A stretch of 64,000 nt of DNA, from assembly GCA_041685115.1 (NCBI GenBank), contig JAWLGK010000013.1, forward strand, positions 31,961-95,960, read 5' to 3'. Of the stretch, positions 24,288-33,885 are shown in pieces. Made by a program: the position numbers and the translations under genes. This stretch comes from JALOAT01 sp041685115. GTDB taxonomy: Bacteria; Pseudomonadota; Gammaproteobacteria; Thiohalomonadales; Thiohalomonadaceae. A model generated the notes under the pieces. It searched no databases, was not told where the DNA came from, and was given only the letters and a program-made list of their open reading frames with translations. Within the stretch, counting starts at the first letter, position 1; each line of letters begins with the position of its first letter.

Positions 24288-26213
24288 ATGACTGGTCGTG
24301 AACGCCCCAATAACGAGGCCCTCGGCCACACGGCGGTCGCCATGGGGCTGCTCAACACCGAACAGGTGCAGGAGGTGCTCGGCCGTGACGACGCCGACAC
24401 CGACGCCGCCGGCGCCGTGTTTGTCACGCGCGGCCTGCTCACCGAGGCCCAAGTCGATCTCGTCATCGCCGCCTGGCGTTTCCAACAGGCACGCGCGGCG
24501 GAGCGCCGGTTCGGCCGGCAGGTAGTGGAACACGGCTGGGCCAGCGCGGAACAGATCGCGAGGCTCCTGCAACTCCAGGCCAAGGCGTTCTCCCAGAGCC
24601 ACAAGCTTGTGCCGCTGGCAGACCTGTTGCAGCACCAGGGCCTGCTGACGCCCGAGCAACGGGACGCACTGGCAAACGAACAACAACCCGCCCCGACGGC
24701 GCCCGACGGCTTCAGCCTCGTCATCTCCACCGATCGTCTCCGCGCCAGCATCACGCCTGGCGACGGCCCGCGCCCCACCGTCGAGGCGGTGGAACTTGCC
24801 CTGCGGCGCGAGGGCATCACCTTCGGCATCGACCAGGACGCCATCGCCGCGCTGTGCAGCGAGGGCACACCGGCAGGCCAGCCCGTGGTAGTGGCGGCAG
24901 GCATTCCGACGAAGCCCGGTCGCGACGCGGCACTCGAATACCTGTTCGACACCCAGCCCCTCGCCGCGGGACGCAAGAAGGACGACGGCACCATCGATTT
25001 CCGCGATCGCGGTGAACTGCCGCAGGTGAGCGCCGGTATGCCGCTGGCGCGCAAGACGCCGCCGGTGAAGGGCGAGCCCGGCCGCGACATCTTCGGACGG
25101 GTGCTGGGCGCCCGGAAACCGCAAGACCGGCGGTTCCTGATCGGTAACGGCGCCGCCCTGGATTCGGACCAGCTCACAGTGGTCGCCACCACCGACGGCG
25201 CCCCGTCGCTCTCCGCCACCGGCCGCATCGCCGTGTTCTCCGAATACCGCGTGGAGGGCGACGTGGACTTTCATACCGGCCACGTTGAGTTCCATGGCCA
25301 CGTGATCGTCACCGGCACCATCCGCAACGGCTTCCGCGTGACCTGCGGCCAGCTCACCGCCGGCGAGGCCGAGGGCGCCATCATCACCGCGCAGGGCGAC
25401 GTGCTCGTGCACGGCGGGATCATCAATGCCCACGTGCGTAGTGAGGGCTCGGTCACGGCGAAGTACCTGCACAATACGCGGGTGGAAGCACTCGGCGATG
25501 TGCACGTGGTGCGCGAAGTCGTTGATTCCCAGGTGACGTGCAGCGGGGCCTTTCACGGCGAGCATTGCACCGTGCTCAACGCGCGGGTCTCGGCCAAGCA
25601 GGGCATCATGGCCAGGAACGTCGGTTCCGAGGCCTCCAGCCCATGTCACCTGGTGTTCGGCATCGACGAGGGCGTGCGCAACGAACTGCAGGCCCTCGAC
25701 GCCGAGCGCAGCGGCCGGCGCGAAGCGGCCGAGGCCGCCGCGGCGCGCCTTGTCACGCTTGCACCAAGGCGCGAAGAACTCGAACGCGCCATCGGTGCAC
25801 TGGCCCAGCAGCAGGATGAGGCGATGGTGCGCTCGCGCGCGTTGCAACCGGGTGATGACAGCGGACAAGCTGAGGTGCAGGCCGCAATCAAGGCCCTCAC
25901 CGGGCAGCTCGATGCACTGTTCGCCGAGCAGGAGCAGCTTGCCGCCGACAGCCAGGCGGCGCAGACCGAGGAAGCCGACGCGCAAGCGGCCGTCGCCCGG
26001 CTCGATGACGAGATCGAGACACTGCGGGAATGGAGCGAGGCCCATCCGGGGCGCGCAGAACTCAAGGTGGACGGCACCTTGCACGCCGGTTCCCTCCTGG
26101 AGGCGCCACACGTGGAGACGCGCACCAGCGGAGAACGCAAACACGTCTGGCTTTGCGCACGTGAAGTGACCACCGATGAAGGCAGCGAATGGCGTCTCAT
26201 GCCGATGAGTTGA
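24288..26213 (+). CDS. FapA (DUF342) family protein with long N-terminal extension
   Basis: 641 residues. From about residue 140 it matches the FapA/DUF342 family: ITPGDGPRPTVEAVELALRREGI, PGRDIFGRVLGARKP, then the right-handed beta-helix (IAVFSEYRVEGDVDFHTGHVEF...GDVLVHGGII...GSVTAKYLHN) and a C-terminal coiled coil at about 470-590. The first 140 residues are helical and resemble GspE-N-like repeats (TEQVQEVLG, TEAQVDLVIAAW, SAEQIARLLQ, TPEQRDAL). FapA proteins associate with polar or flagellar functions in gammaproteobacteria. GGAGAAGGGA precedes the ATG. Confidence 0.82.
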   Translation: MTGRERPNNEALGHTAVAMGLLNTEQVQEVLGRDDADTDAAGAVFVTRGLLTEAQVDLVIAAWRFQQARAAERRFGRQVVEHGWASAEQIARLLQLQAKAFSQSHKLVPLADLLQHQGLLTPEQRDALANEQQPAPTAPDGFSLVISTDRLRASITPGDGPRPTVEAVELALRREGITFGIDQDAIAALCSEGTPAGQPVVVAAGIPTKPGRDAALEYLFDTQPLAAGRKKDDGTIDFRDRGELPQVSAGMPLARKTPPVKGEPGRDIFGRVLGARKPQDRRFLIGNGAALDSDQLTVVATTDGAPSLSATGRIAVFSEYRVEGDVDFHTGHVEFHGHVIVTGTIRNGFRVTCGQLTAGEAEGAIITAQGDVLVHGGIINAHVRSEGSVTAKYLHNTRVEALGDVHVVREVVDSQVTCSGAFHGEHCTVLNARVSAKQGIMARNVGSEASSPCHLVFGIDEGVRNELQALDAERSGRREAAEAAAARLVTLAPRREELERAIGALAQQQDEAMVRSRALQPGDDSGQAEVQAAIKALTGQLDALFAEQEQLAADSQAAQTEEADAQAAVARLDDEIETLREWSEAHPGRAELKVDGTLHAGSLLEAPHVETRTSGERKHVWLCAREVTTDEGSEWRLMPMS

Positions 26214-26248
26214 CGTGCTGCGAGGATTTGGCAACGCCCGCAGACGAG

Positions 26249-26309
26249 GTAGGTCACGTTGCGCAGCTACGTGACGTTGCTGACGCGCCGACGCGACCTT
26301 CGGCACCGT
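26249..26309. repeat. Single REP pair (BIME), second half degenerate
   Basis: GTAGGTCACGTTGCGCAGCT followed by ACGTGAC reproduces the REP unit of the array at 36.3-37.3 kb exactly; the inverted partner (GCGCCGACGCGACCTTC) is degenerate. It lies between convergent genes ending at 26213 and 26319. Confidence 0.75.
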
Positions 26310-26318
26310 TGTGACGAC

Positions 26319-27062
26319 TTACAAGGTCATACCGTGTCTCCAGGCGACCGTGACGCGCGGATTGTCCGATTGCAGGCCATCCTCGTTGTCGTCCAGGTTG
26401 GTTACCGACAGCAGCAACGGGCCCTTTTCCAGGCTGATGCCGAAGTCGAACACGGTCCCGTCGTGATCGGGCACCGCGTCGCTCTCCTTGAGCCCGTAGT
26501 GCAAGCCGAGGAACAGCTCGGAACCCAGCGGGTGGCGGTAATCGATGAAGGGATAGTGTGACGTCAGGCCCGAGCCAAAATAATCGTCGGTCCCGTAATA
26601 ACCGATGGTGACACGCCCATAGCTCAGCTTGGCGTAGAGTTCGTGGAAGTCGCTATCGTTCCGCGTGCCTTGCACGAGCGTGCCATCGTTCAGGTCGATG
26701 CGTTCACCGCGGGGAAACTGGTAGGTGATGGCGCCGATGTCCATGCGCACGGTGCCGATGTCGAAGCGATAGCCGATCCAGCCGTCAAGCTCGTATTCCC
26801 GGCTGCCGTCGCCGCCGACGTTCGCTTCGTTGTCGGTCTCCGGCTTGCGCTTGGCCTCGATGTTGAAAGTGTGCAGGCCGGCGTAGAGCCCGCTCTCGTG
26901 CTGGTAACCGAGAGTGGCGAACACCGCCGGCCCGTCTTCAGTGCGCGTCTCGCCGCGCCAGACATAGTTCGAAGCGACACCGACCGTGGCCATCACCTCC
27001 GCCCGGACGATGGACGTACAGACCGGCAACACGAGCAGCATGCAGAGCGCAGTCTTTCTCAA
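26319..27062 (-). CDS. TorF-family putative porin
   Basis: 247 residues. The signal peptide is MRKTALCMLLVLPVCTSIVRA. The mature part begins with the family pattern VGVASNYVWRGETRTEDGPAVFATLGYQHESGLYAG and alternates beta strands to the end (VTVAWRHGMTL). This matches the small TorF/gcw_chp outer-membrane porin family. The start is a TTG at 27062, preferred because AGGAGG lies five bases upstream; the frame is open far beyond, where it is antisense to the PAP2 gene. Confidence 0.8.
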   Translation of the reverse strand: MRKTALCMLLVLPVCTSIVRAEVMATVGVASNYVWRGETRTEDGPAVFATLGYQHESGLYAGLHTFNIEAKRKPETDNEANVGGDGSREYELDGWIGYRFDIGTVRMDIGAITYQFPRGERIDLNDGTLVQGTRNDSDFHELYAKLSYGRVTIGYYGTDDYFGSGLTSHYPFIDYRHPLGSELFLGLHYGLKESDAVPDHDGTVFDFGISLEKGPLLLSVTNLDDNEDGLQSDNPRVTVAWRHGMTL

Positions 27063-27167
27063 GGTCGCCTCCTTGCCCCCATGGCAGCTTAGCAAACGCG
27101 CGGGCGTGTTCCCCTGCGCGTCCGACACTATGCTTGCCCTGAGCCCTGTCCAGGAGAAGGCGCAGCT

Positions 27168-27950
27168 ATGCGCGGGATTCTGCTCGGGGGCCTGTTGCTG
27201 CTCGTTCCCCTGACCGCACGCGCGGACTGGGGCCGCGATGCCACGTATGCACCCGGCTGGGAACGCGTGACCCGGGCGGCGCGGGAGGCCCTGCAACACC
27301 CCATGACCTGGCTGCCGGCCGTTGCGGGTGTGGTCATCCATGCCTCCGGTCACGACGATCAATGGACCGAGCAGATCCACGCGGACGCCCCGCTGTTCGG
27401 CAACACCAACGATGCCAACCGGCACAGTGACGACCTCCGGCACGCCACCGATGTCCTGTGGGGCGTATCCATCGTGTTCGTCGACACCGGCGAGGGCGAT
27501 CGCCTGCGCAATACCTTGCACGGCGTGCTGGTGCAGACTGCCGCGATCGGCGCCACCCGCCTGACCAGTAACGCGCTGAAGCGCATCGTCGATCGTGACG
27601 AGCCCGGCGTGCCTGCCGCTGAGGCCGACGGCGACGCCTTTCCATCGAACCACGCCACCGGCCCGTTCGCCCAGGCGGCGCTGATCCGTGAAAACATGCG
27701 GGAAAGCCGCCTGGCACCGCCGCTCGCGACGTTGTACACGGGCGTCGCCTACCTGGCTGCGACCGGGGCGGCCTGGGGGCGCATCGAGGCCGGCGGTCAC
27801 CATGTATCCGACCAACTGGCAGGTGCGGCACTGGGTAACTTCATCGCCACCTTCGTCAATCGCGCCTTCATGGGCGGCGACGATCAGTTGCGCATCAGCG
27901 CCGCCCATGGTGAGCGCGGCGCGATCGTGAACTGGAGCCTGTGTTACTGA
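27168..27950 (+). CDS. PAP2 superfamily phosphatase
   Basis: 260 residues with a signal peptide (MRGILLGGLLLLVPLTARA). PAP2 motifs: K138-RIVDRDEP, PSNHA (159-163, with Asn in place of the common Gly) and GRIEAGGHHVSDQLAG containing Arg205, a His and Asp215. The family dephosphorylates lipid phosphates such as undecaprenyl diphosphate or phosphatidate. Helices are fewer than in integral PAP2 enzymes, so a periplasmic peripheral location is plausible. Divergent from the TorF-like porin. Confidence 0.85.
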   Translation: MRGILLGGLLLLVPLTARADWGRDATYAPGWERVTRAAREALQHPMTWLPAVAGVVIHASGHDDQWTEQIHADAPLFGNTNDANRHSDDLRHATDVLWGVSIVFVDTGEGDRLRNTLHGVLVQTAAIGATRLTSNALKRIVDRDEPGVPAAEADGDAFPSNHATGPFAQAALIRENMRESRLAPPLATLYTGVAYLAATGAAWGRIEAGGHHVSDQLAGAALGNFIATFVNRAFMGGDDQLRISAAHGERGAIVNWSLCY

Positions 27951-27965
27951 TCCTCTGCGACCACA

Positions 27966-28718
27966 TCACTCACAGGGCGGCGGCGGCGGCACGAGCACGC
28001 CCGACTCGATCAGCCGCATCTGCGTGTACAGGATGCGGACCAGGTCGTACTCGAAGGGCGAGCCGCTGGCGTAATAGCGAAAGTCGATGTTGGCCCGCGT
28101 GTCGACGGCATACAGCGTACCCGTGGCCAAGGCCTCGTCACTGGTGTAAACGCCGCCCAGATCCGCGCTGTAGTCCACGCCGGCATCGAGGGCCATGCCG
28201 CTCGCGTCGCGCAGGTTGGACGGGCCGAGGAGCGGCAGCACGAGATAAGGCCCGGGCCCCACGCCCCAGCGCGCCAGGGTGTGGCCGAAGCTGGTCGGCA
28301 CGCGTTTGAGCCCGAGGTGCGTGGCCGGATCCCACAGCCCGCCTACGCCGAGGGTGGTATTCCATATGAAGCGCGCCAGGCTCTGTGCGCTGCGCCGACC
28401 GCGCCCCTGCAACGCATGATTGAGGATATTGGTGAGCTCGCGAAGGTTTGCGAAGAAATTGTTGATGCCCGTGCGCAGCGGTGCGGGCACCACGGTCTCG
28501 TAGCCGCGGCTGACCGGCAGGAAGATCGCCTCGTCGAAACGCGCATTGAAGCGGTATACGGCGCGGTTGAACGGTCCCAGGGGATCGGCGTACACGGAAT
28601 CGTCGCTACAGTTCGCGACCCTGGCCGGCGCTGGCGCAGCGGGCGAGGCGCGCTGCGGGCCGAGTGAACAACCGGACAGCACCAGTGCGAGCGCAAGGAC
28701 GACGGCCGGCGGCTTCAC
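27966..28718 (-). CDS. mlaA: MlaA (VacJ) family outer-membrane lipoprotein
   Basis: 250 residues. Lipobox LVLSGC (Cys17), then the MlaA sequence DPLGPFNRAVYRFNARFDEAIFLPVSRGYETVVPAPLRTGINNFF, TLGVGGLWDPATHLGLK and GPGPYLVLPLLGPSNLRD. MlaA removes phospholipids from the outer leaflet of the outer membrane. Its ATG overlaps the stop of the upstream hydrolase gene by four bases (ATGA), so the two are translationally coupled. Other mla genes are not in the window. Confidence 0.92.
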   Translation of the reverse strand: MKPPAVVLALALVLSGCSLGPQRASPAAPAPARVANCSDDSVYADPLGPFNRAVYRFNARFDEAIFLPVSRGYETVVPAPLRTGINNFFANLRELTNILNHALQGRGRRSAQSLARFIWNTTLGVGGLWDPATHLGLKRVPTSFGHTLARWGVGPGPYLVLPLLGPSNLRDASGMALDAGVDYSADLGGVYTSDEALATGTLYAVDTRANIDFRYYASGSPFEYDLVRILYTQMRLIESGVLVPPPPPCE

Positions 28719-30034
28719 GGGGCCACAGCCCTGTAACGGCCCGCGAGCATGTCGAGCATGTCGTCGATCTGCTCGCGTTCACCGAAGTTACCCATGTGGC
28801 CGCCGTGGTCGTAAAGCGCGAGACGGGCGCCGAAAATGCGTTGCAGCCAGGCGAGGTCCTCCCCGTCCAGGATCAATTCATCACGGTTGGTCTGCACGTA
28901 GTAGTCGCCGCTTTCCGCCAGCCTGGGTTCGATGATGCGCAGATGGCTGTCGGCGATCAGAGACGCCAGCGTGGCGCCGGGACGACGCATGAGATAGTAC
29001 GGCGCGAGCACCTGCACGAAGTAGTCCTGGAAGGTCTTGTTGCGCGCCGCGTACATCACGGGCACCAGCGATTCACTCACCCCGGGCGGTCGGCCCGGCT
29101 CGGTCAGCACGCCGCTGCCTGCATAGATGTCACCGGCGAGGAACATGTCGATGAGCGACAGGCGAAACACCAGCGCGATGCCTGCGGCGCGATCGCGGTC
29201 CGACCGGAGCACCTGCGCCACGGCCGCGAACAGGAAGTCCTGATCCACCTGGGTGGCGTCGGCGAGGACATAGGCGTGCGCCAGCTTGGTATAGAGCTCG
29301 CGGTACAGACGCTCGAAATCTCCATCGCCATTGCCCACGCTCAGGCTCAACAGCTCGTCGAGGCGGTTGACGGCGTTGTACAGGTTTACCGGTGGATTGA
29401 CGAGTACCGCCCGGCCAATGCCAATGGCCCCAACCTGATCATCGATGGCCTTCACCAACGCGGCATGGGCGCCGCCCAGGCTGTAACCGAGCACGTGGAT
29501 GGCCGATATGGGCACCCGCTCGCGCAGCCGCGGCACGATCTGGCGGATGACGCGGTGCATGTCCATGCCATCCTGGCGCAGTTCACCGGCCACCCCGGTG
29601 CTCGACGCCGCGACGATGAAGCCTGGCGAGGTGGGTGAAGGCAGGGTGAGCACATGATAGCCGGCGCCGTACAGGGCGCGGCGGAACAGCCGCAGCTTCT
29701 GCGTATCCGCGGTACCGCCGGTGCCCGAAATGACAATGGCGAGGGGCGCTTCCTGCGGCTGCACCGAGAGATACGCACGCAGCCTGCGATTGAACCAGTA
29801 AAGCTCGGGGACAGGCAGCCCGCCTTCGATGGCGAAGTCGAGTTCCTCCATGGGGACGGTCCCCGGGAGTACCGCCTGTGCTTCAGGCGGCGGACCAAAC
29901 ACCGTGGCACGCAGCGCCGCCGAACTGGCGAGCCCCAGCGGCGCGTCCTCCGCCCAGGCCGAGTGCACCGCCATCGCCGCCAGGCATACGCCCAACAGCA
30001 GGCGTCTCGCGTTTTTCCAATCAGCAGTTCTCAT
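28715..30034 (-). CDS. Exported alpha/beta hydrolase coupled to mlaA
   Basis: 439 residues. A signal peptide (cleaved near AVHSAWAE) is followed by an alpha/beta hydrolase core with nucleophile elbow GYSLGG (Ser185) and a closing ALYDHGGHMGNF that could supply the His. PLAIVISGTGG provides the oxyanion-loop strand. It overlaps mlaA by four bases. A periplasmic esterase or lipase in the phospholipid-trafficking operon could act on lipids handled by MlaA; this is inference. Start at 30034, avoiding six extra N-terminal residues. Confidence 0.78.
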   Translation of the reverse strand: MRTADWKNARRLLLGVCLAAMAVHSAWAEDAPLGLASSAALRATVFGPPPEAQAVLPGTVPMEELDFAIEGGLPVPELYWFNRRLRAYLSVQPQEAPLAIVISGTGGTADTQKLRLFRRALYGAGYHVLTLPSPTSPGFIVAASSTGVAGELRQDGMDMHRVIRQIVPRLRERVPISAIHVLGYSLGGAHAALVKAIDDQVGAIGIGRAVLVNPPVNLYNAVNRLDELLSLSVGNGDGDFERLYRELYTKLAHAYVLADATQVDQDFLFAAVAQVLRSDRDRAAGIALVFRLSLIDMFLAGDIYAGSGVLTEPGRPPGVSESLVPVMYAARNKTFQDYFVQVLAPYYLMRRPGATLASLIADSHLRIIEPRLAESGDYYVQTNRDELILDGEDLAWLQRIFGARLALYDHGGHMGNFGEREQIDDMLDMLAGRYRAVAP

Positions 30035-30115
30035 CACGCACGCGGCAGGCACAACATCCGTGAAGCGTAACGATTCGCCTGCGCGATGGTCGACGCAGGG
30101 GAATCGGGAAGTCCA

Positions 30116-32197
30116 TCAAAGCTCATTCAAGGTAAAGCACACCCGCGTGCCGGCGTCCTGAATGCCCTCGGCCCAGACCCGCCCTCGGTGTCGCACCACG
30201 ATGCGGCGCACGGTGGCGAGGCCAATGCCCGTGCCCTCGTAAATGCTGCCGTCATGCAGCCGTTCAAACGGCTGGAAGAGCTTATGCGCATACTGCATGT
30301 CGAAGCCGGCGCCATTGTCACGCACGGAGTAAGTCAACCGGCCGCCCTGCCGCTCGGTGCCGAATTCGATCACCGCTCGCTTGCGCTGACGCGTAAACTT
30401 CAGCGCGTTGCCCAGCAGATTTTGCAGCGCGACGCGCAGCAAGGTGGGATCGCCCATGGCGGTCACCCCCGGCTGGATGCGGATTTCGGTGCGTTCCCGC
30501 CGTTCCGCGTCCAGCAGCATGCCCACCAGTTCGTGCGCCAGGGCGCTCAGGTCCACCTCGGTGACTTGAAGCTCGCTGCGGAAGACCCGCGCCAGATCCA
30601 AAAGACCATCGATGAGTTCACCCATGCGTAACGTGGCCTCGCGGATGCGGTCGAGGCACAGCTGGATGTCGGGATGCATGGCGCCGTTGAAGTCATCGGC
30701 GAGGATGTGACTGTAGCCGTTAATGGCGCGCAGCGGTCCACGCAGGTCGTGTGATACCGAATAACTGAAGGATTCCAGTTCCTCGTAGGCGGCCTCCAGT
30801 TCGGCGGTGCGTTCGCTCACACGACGCTCCAGCAACTCCTGGGAACGCCGGCTGGCGTGCTCCGCCTGCTGGCGTTGCCGTTCGCGCTCAGTGGCGTCGA
30901 TGACCGCATATACCAGAGCCTCGACCCGGCCCGTAGGGTCCTTCACCGGGGTGATGGTCCAGTCCCAATAGGTGACGGTGCGTGTCGTGTCCCCACAGCC
31001 GACAGGTTTGGCGGCCACGCTGTACGGCTCGCCGGCCGTCACCACTTCGCGGAATATCGCGCGGTTTTCCTCGTCGTTGCAGAACTCCATCAGGTTGCGC
31101 CCCACGAAACTCTCGCGCGGCTGGCCTATGTGCGCGGCGAAGGCCTCGTTCACCTGCAGGAAATTGAACTCGCGGTCCATGACGGCGAGCAGCACATGGA
31201 CATTGGCGAAGGTCGCTTCCAGTTCCTCGGTCTTGCGCCGCAGGGCCTGTTCGGTCTCATGGTGTTCGACGATCTCGCGCATGAACGAGAGATTGGATTG
31301 GTGCAGCGCCTCCGTACGCGCCTGCACCTGCCGACGCAGCGAACGCTGCCAAAGGAAGGCCACACCCGCGGCGAACGCCAGCGTAACGGCGACGACCATC
31401 GCCACCTGCCCGAAGGGCACCCGTTCTTGCTGGACAGGCGAGAGCCACTTGTCTTGCAGACGCGCGAAGGTGCCATCGGCGACCACCAGCGCCAGACCTT
31501 CGTTCAGTATGGCGAGCAGTGCGTGGTCGCCCTTGCGCACGGCGAAACTCATCTGCTGATAGGCGGTGATGGGTGGACCCACGGTCTCGATGTTGGCGAG
31601 ATCCAGCTTGCGGATCAGCTCCTGTCCCGCCAGCTTCTGCACCACCACGGCGTCGTGCTGGCCACCATCGAGCGCGCGCAGTGCCTGCTCGACGGTCTCG
31701 GTGCGGAAGATCTTGGCGGTGAGGCCGAGGGTCTGCATGTACTCGTCGGCGATGTCGCCGCGCATGACCATGACTTCACGGCCGCGCAGGTCCGCCACGT
31801 CGCGAATGCGCCGGTCGCCTTTGCGCACCACCAGCGTGCCGTGCATGGTGAACCAGGGCACGCTGAAGTCGTAATGGGCACGCCGCGCATCGGTGCGCGC
31901 CATGAGCGGCAGGACCTCCAGCCGACCGTCCGCCAGCTTGTCCTTGAGCACATGCCAGGGACCGGGCTCGAACGCCACCTCGTGACCCATGGCCCGCAGC
32001 ACCGCACGCAGCAGTTCCACCGAGAAGCCGTCCACGGTGCCGTCGGGCCGCTGGGTAGCGAACGGCGGGTACTCGTACTCGCTGCCCGCCCGTATCGGCC
32101 GGCCGTCGGTCAGGCCGCCCCACACAGGCGCGCAGGCCAGCAGCGCCCCTAGGAGCAATGCGGCAGTGGCGAAGCAGCGGCTGGCCCGGTAATGCAT
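30116..32197 (-). CDS. Hybrid-sensor histidine kinase: periplasmic SBP3, PAS, HisKA, HATPase
   Basis: 693 residues. A signal sequence is followed by an extracellular solute-binding (family 3) domain at about 33-253 (GSEYEYPPFATQRPDGTVDGFSVELL, DFSVPWFTMHGTLVVRKG). Then come one membrane helix at about 263-282, a PAS domain at 330-435, a coiled coil, HisKA with SHDLRGP (His483) and the HATPase domain with NLLGNALKFT, DNGAGF and GTGIGLATVRRI. No receiver domain, so its partner is elsewhere. The alternative start at 32221 has a GGAG site; 32197 gives the better signal peptide. Confidence 0.9.
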   Translation of the reverse strand: MHYRASRCFATAALLLGALLACAPVWGGLTDGRPIRAGSEYEYPPFATQRPDGTVDGFSVELLRAVLRAMGHEVAFEPGPWHVLKDKLADGRLEVLPLMARTDARRAHYDFSVPWFTMHGTLVVRKGDRRIRDVADLRGREVMVMRGDIADEYMQTLGLTAKIFRTETVEQALRALDGGQHDAVVVQKLAGQELIRKLDLANIETVGPPITAYQQMSFAVRKGDHALLAILNEGLALVVADGTFARLQDKWLSPVQQERVPFGQVAMVVAVTLAFAAGVAFLWQRSLRRQVQARTEALHQSNLSFMREIVEHHETEQALRRKTEELEATFANVHVLLAVMDREFNFLQVNEAFAAHIGQPRESFVGRNLMEFCNDEENRAIFREVVTAGEPYSVAAKPVGCGDTTRTVTYWDWTITPVKDPTGRVEALVYAVIDATERERQRQQAEHASRRSQELLERRVSERTAELEAAYEELESFSYSVSHDLRGPLRAINGYSHILADDFNGAMHPDIQLCLDRIREATLRMGELIDGLLDLARVFRSELQVTEVDLSALAHELVGMLLDAERRERTEIRIQPGVTAMGDPTLLRVALQNLLGNALKFTRQRKRAVIEFGTERQGGRLTYSVRDNGAGFDMQYAHKLFQPFERLHDGSIYEGTGIGLATVRRIVVRHRGRVWAEGIQDAGTRVCFTLNEL

Positions 32198-32388
32198 GGA
32201 ATCCCTTGGAAGGGCCGCCATAAGCTCCGTGCGTCCTGGCGGCCGAAAACAAAAACCCGGGCTCCGCCCGAAGTTACGGATCGCGCCATAGAACACAGGA
32301 TTTCGCAAGCAGAAATACCGGCAGGTGTGGCCGCGCCTTGCTGGCCGGCGGGGAGCGATGTCGCAGTGAATCAGCGGTGCGGGATCGC

Positions 32389-32976
32389 CTACCTTGCCAG
32401 GACGGCGGTCAGCAGATGCCCCACGGCCACGCAGGTCTCGGCAAACGTAGCATCCGCAGCAGGCCCCGAGAGCGCCTCGAAAAACACGCCGCCGGTCAGC
32501 GAGCCGCGTTGTTCGAGGGGAATCATGACTGGCGTGAGGGCAGGCGCCCCCGGCAGCAGGCAGAACAATCCCGCGCCGACTTCGAGGTTATCCAGCACAC
32601 TCGCACAACGTTCCACCCAGCCGTGGGCCTCCGCGTCCGCGAGGTTACGACCCGCGGCGAGGTGCCAACCCCCATGGCGCAGGACCAGGCCCGCGGGCCG
32701 CTCAGCCGCGATGCCAGGGGTTTGCAGCAGCGCATCCAGCGCGTGGCCGGGGAGCTCCATGTCACCCCCGCCGACGAGTAAGGCACAAAGGCGATGGAAG
32801 ACCGCCACCTCGGTGTCGCAGGCATTCAGCCGCTGGCGCGCCGCCTGAAGCTCTGCGATGGCCTGCTCCCACAACAGCCGCATGCGCGTGGCCTGATGCA
32901 CACCCTGGCGCAGCAGGGCGATCTCGCGCTGCAGCGCTTGCACGCGATCGCGCAACGGGTCGTAGGCCATGCTCAC
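32389..32976 (-). CDS. Hypothetical coiled-coil, GAF-like protein coupled to the diiron MBL protein
   Basis: 195 residues. An N-terminal coiled coil (DRVQALQREIALLRQ...QAIAELQAARQRL) is followed by an alpha/beta domain whose order (FHRLCALLVGG, LPGAPALTPVMIPLEQRGSLTGGVFFEAL) recalls a GAF/PAS-type sensory fold, similar to the N-terminal part of some DUF484/GAF proteins. The GTG start at 32976 overlaps the stop of the upstream MBL gene by four bases, so the two products are probably made together. Function unknown. Confidence 0.65.
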   Translation of the reverse strand: MSMAYDPLRDRVQALQREIALLRQGVHQATRMRLLWEQAIAELQAARQRLNACDTEVAVFHRLCALLVGGGDMELPGHALDALLQTPGIAAERPAGLVLRHGGWHLAAGRNLADAEAHGWVERCASVLDNLEVGAGLFCLLPGAPALTPVMIPLEQRGSLTGGVFFEALSGPAADATFAETCVAVGHLLTAVLAR

Positions 32977-33737
32977 GGTTCGAGATCCGGATAGATGATG
33001 TCGAGGCCGCAGCGCAGGTTGCGCAGGTAGTTCAGCGCCTCCGGCACCATCTCGCGGGCGAGGATGCCGCCGTGCTGCGGAAGAATGGCGCTGATGGGCA
33101 GGTGCTCGATGCGCCGCACCAAGCCGCGCGCCGCCACGTTCGAGGCCATGTACTCGGTGTGAAACAGATCCATCTGGGGCACGTGCTGCTCGAACGAACG
33201 CACCTGGAGCTGCCAGTCGAAGTCGAGCGCGGCCCAGATGTCGCCGGAAAACAGGAAGCCGGAGGCCTCGTCGTAGGTCACGAAGGCGCCGGGGAAATGC
33301 AGGAAGGGCGCCGGCACGAACCGCAGGTTCGCCCCGCTGGCCAAGCTCAGCTCGGGCTGCGCCTCCACGTCGTGCCAGTGGTAATCAGCACGTCCGTAGT
33401 AAGGCAGCAGGACATGCGTGCGTGGTGAGGTGAACACCGTCAGGGAGGCGTTGAGGTCCAGCCAATCGGTCATGGACGCACACACGTCCGGATCCTGGTG
33501 ACACAGGATCATCCCGGTCAGCGCGCCCACCGGCATGACCTTCTCGCAGGCCTCGCGCACCGCCGCGAACACCGTGCGGCCGCCCGGGTCCACCAGCACG
33601 CCCGTGTCGCCGTCCCTGATGAGGTAGACATTGCAGCGGAAGGCGGTCGGCTGGTGTGCGCCGAGCCAATACACGGCATGGCCGTCGCGCTCGAACAGCA
33701 GGACCGGTGCTTCGCGGGCTCTGGCGCCAGTGTCCAT
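32973..33737 (-). CDS. Oxygen-binding diiron (ODP-like) metallo-beta-lactamase fold protein
   Basis: 254 residues of the flavodiiron-type metallo-beta-lactamase fold without the flavodoxin domain. The diiron ligands have the spacing of flavodiiron proteins: His80-x-Asp82-x-Asp84, His147, Asp166 and His222. Glu is replaced by Asp, and the second His of the HxExDH motif is absent, as in the ODP family that binds O2 or peroxide and in Treponema feeds a chemotaxis kinase. A CheX gene lies 148 bases upstream and a GAF-like gene overlaps its end, supporting a sensor role rather than an enzyme. Confidence 0.82.
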   Translation of the reverse strand: MDTGARAREAPVLLFERDGHAVYWLGAHQPTAFRCNVYLIRDGDTGVLVDPGGRTVFAAVREACEKVMPVGALTGMILCHQDPDVCASMTDWLDLNASLTVFTSPRTHVLLPYYGRADYHWHDVEAQPELSLASGANLRFVPAPFLHFPGAFVTYDEASGFLFSGDIWAALDFDWQLQVRSFEQHVPQMDLFHTEYMASNVAARGLVRRIEHLPISAILPQHGGILAREMVPEALNYLRNLRCGLDIIYPDLEP

Positions 33738-33885
33738 GGGTCTCGGGCTCCCGGTGCGTTTCTGGAACGCCTATTTTGGAAAAAACCTCACGCACGCACT
33801 GGCGCCCAGCGCACGCCCACGGCATGCACACGGTCACACTGGAGGCAATTGCAAGATTTGCGTGACGACGGCGGCCTGCCCCGCG

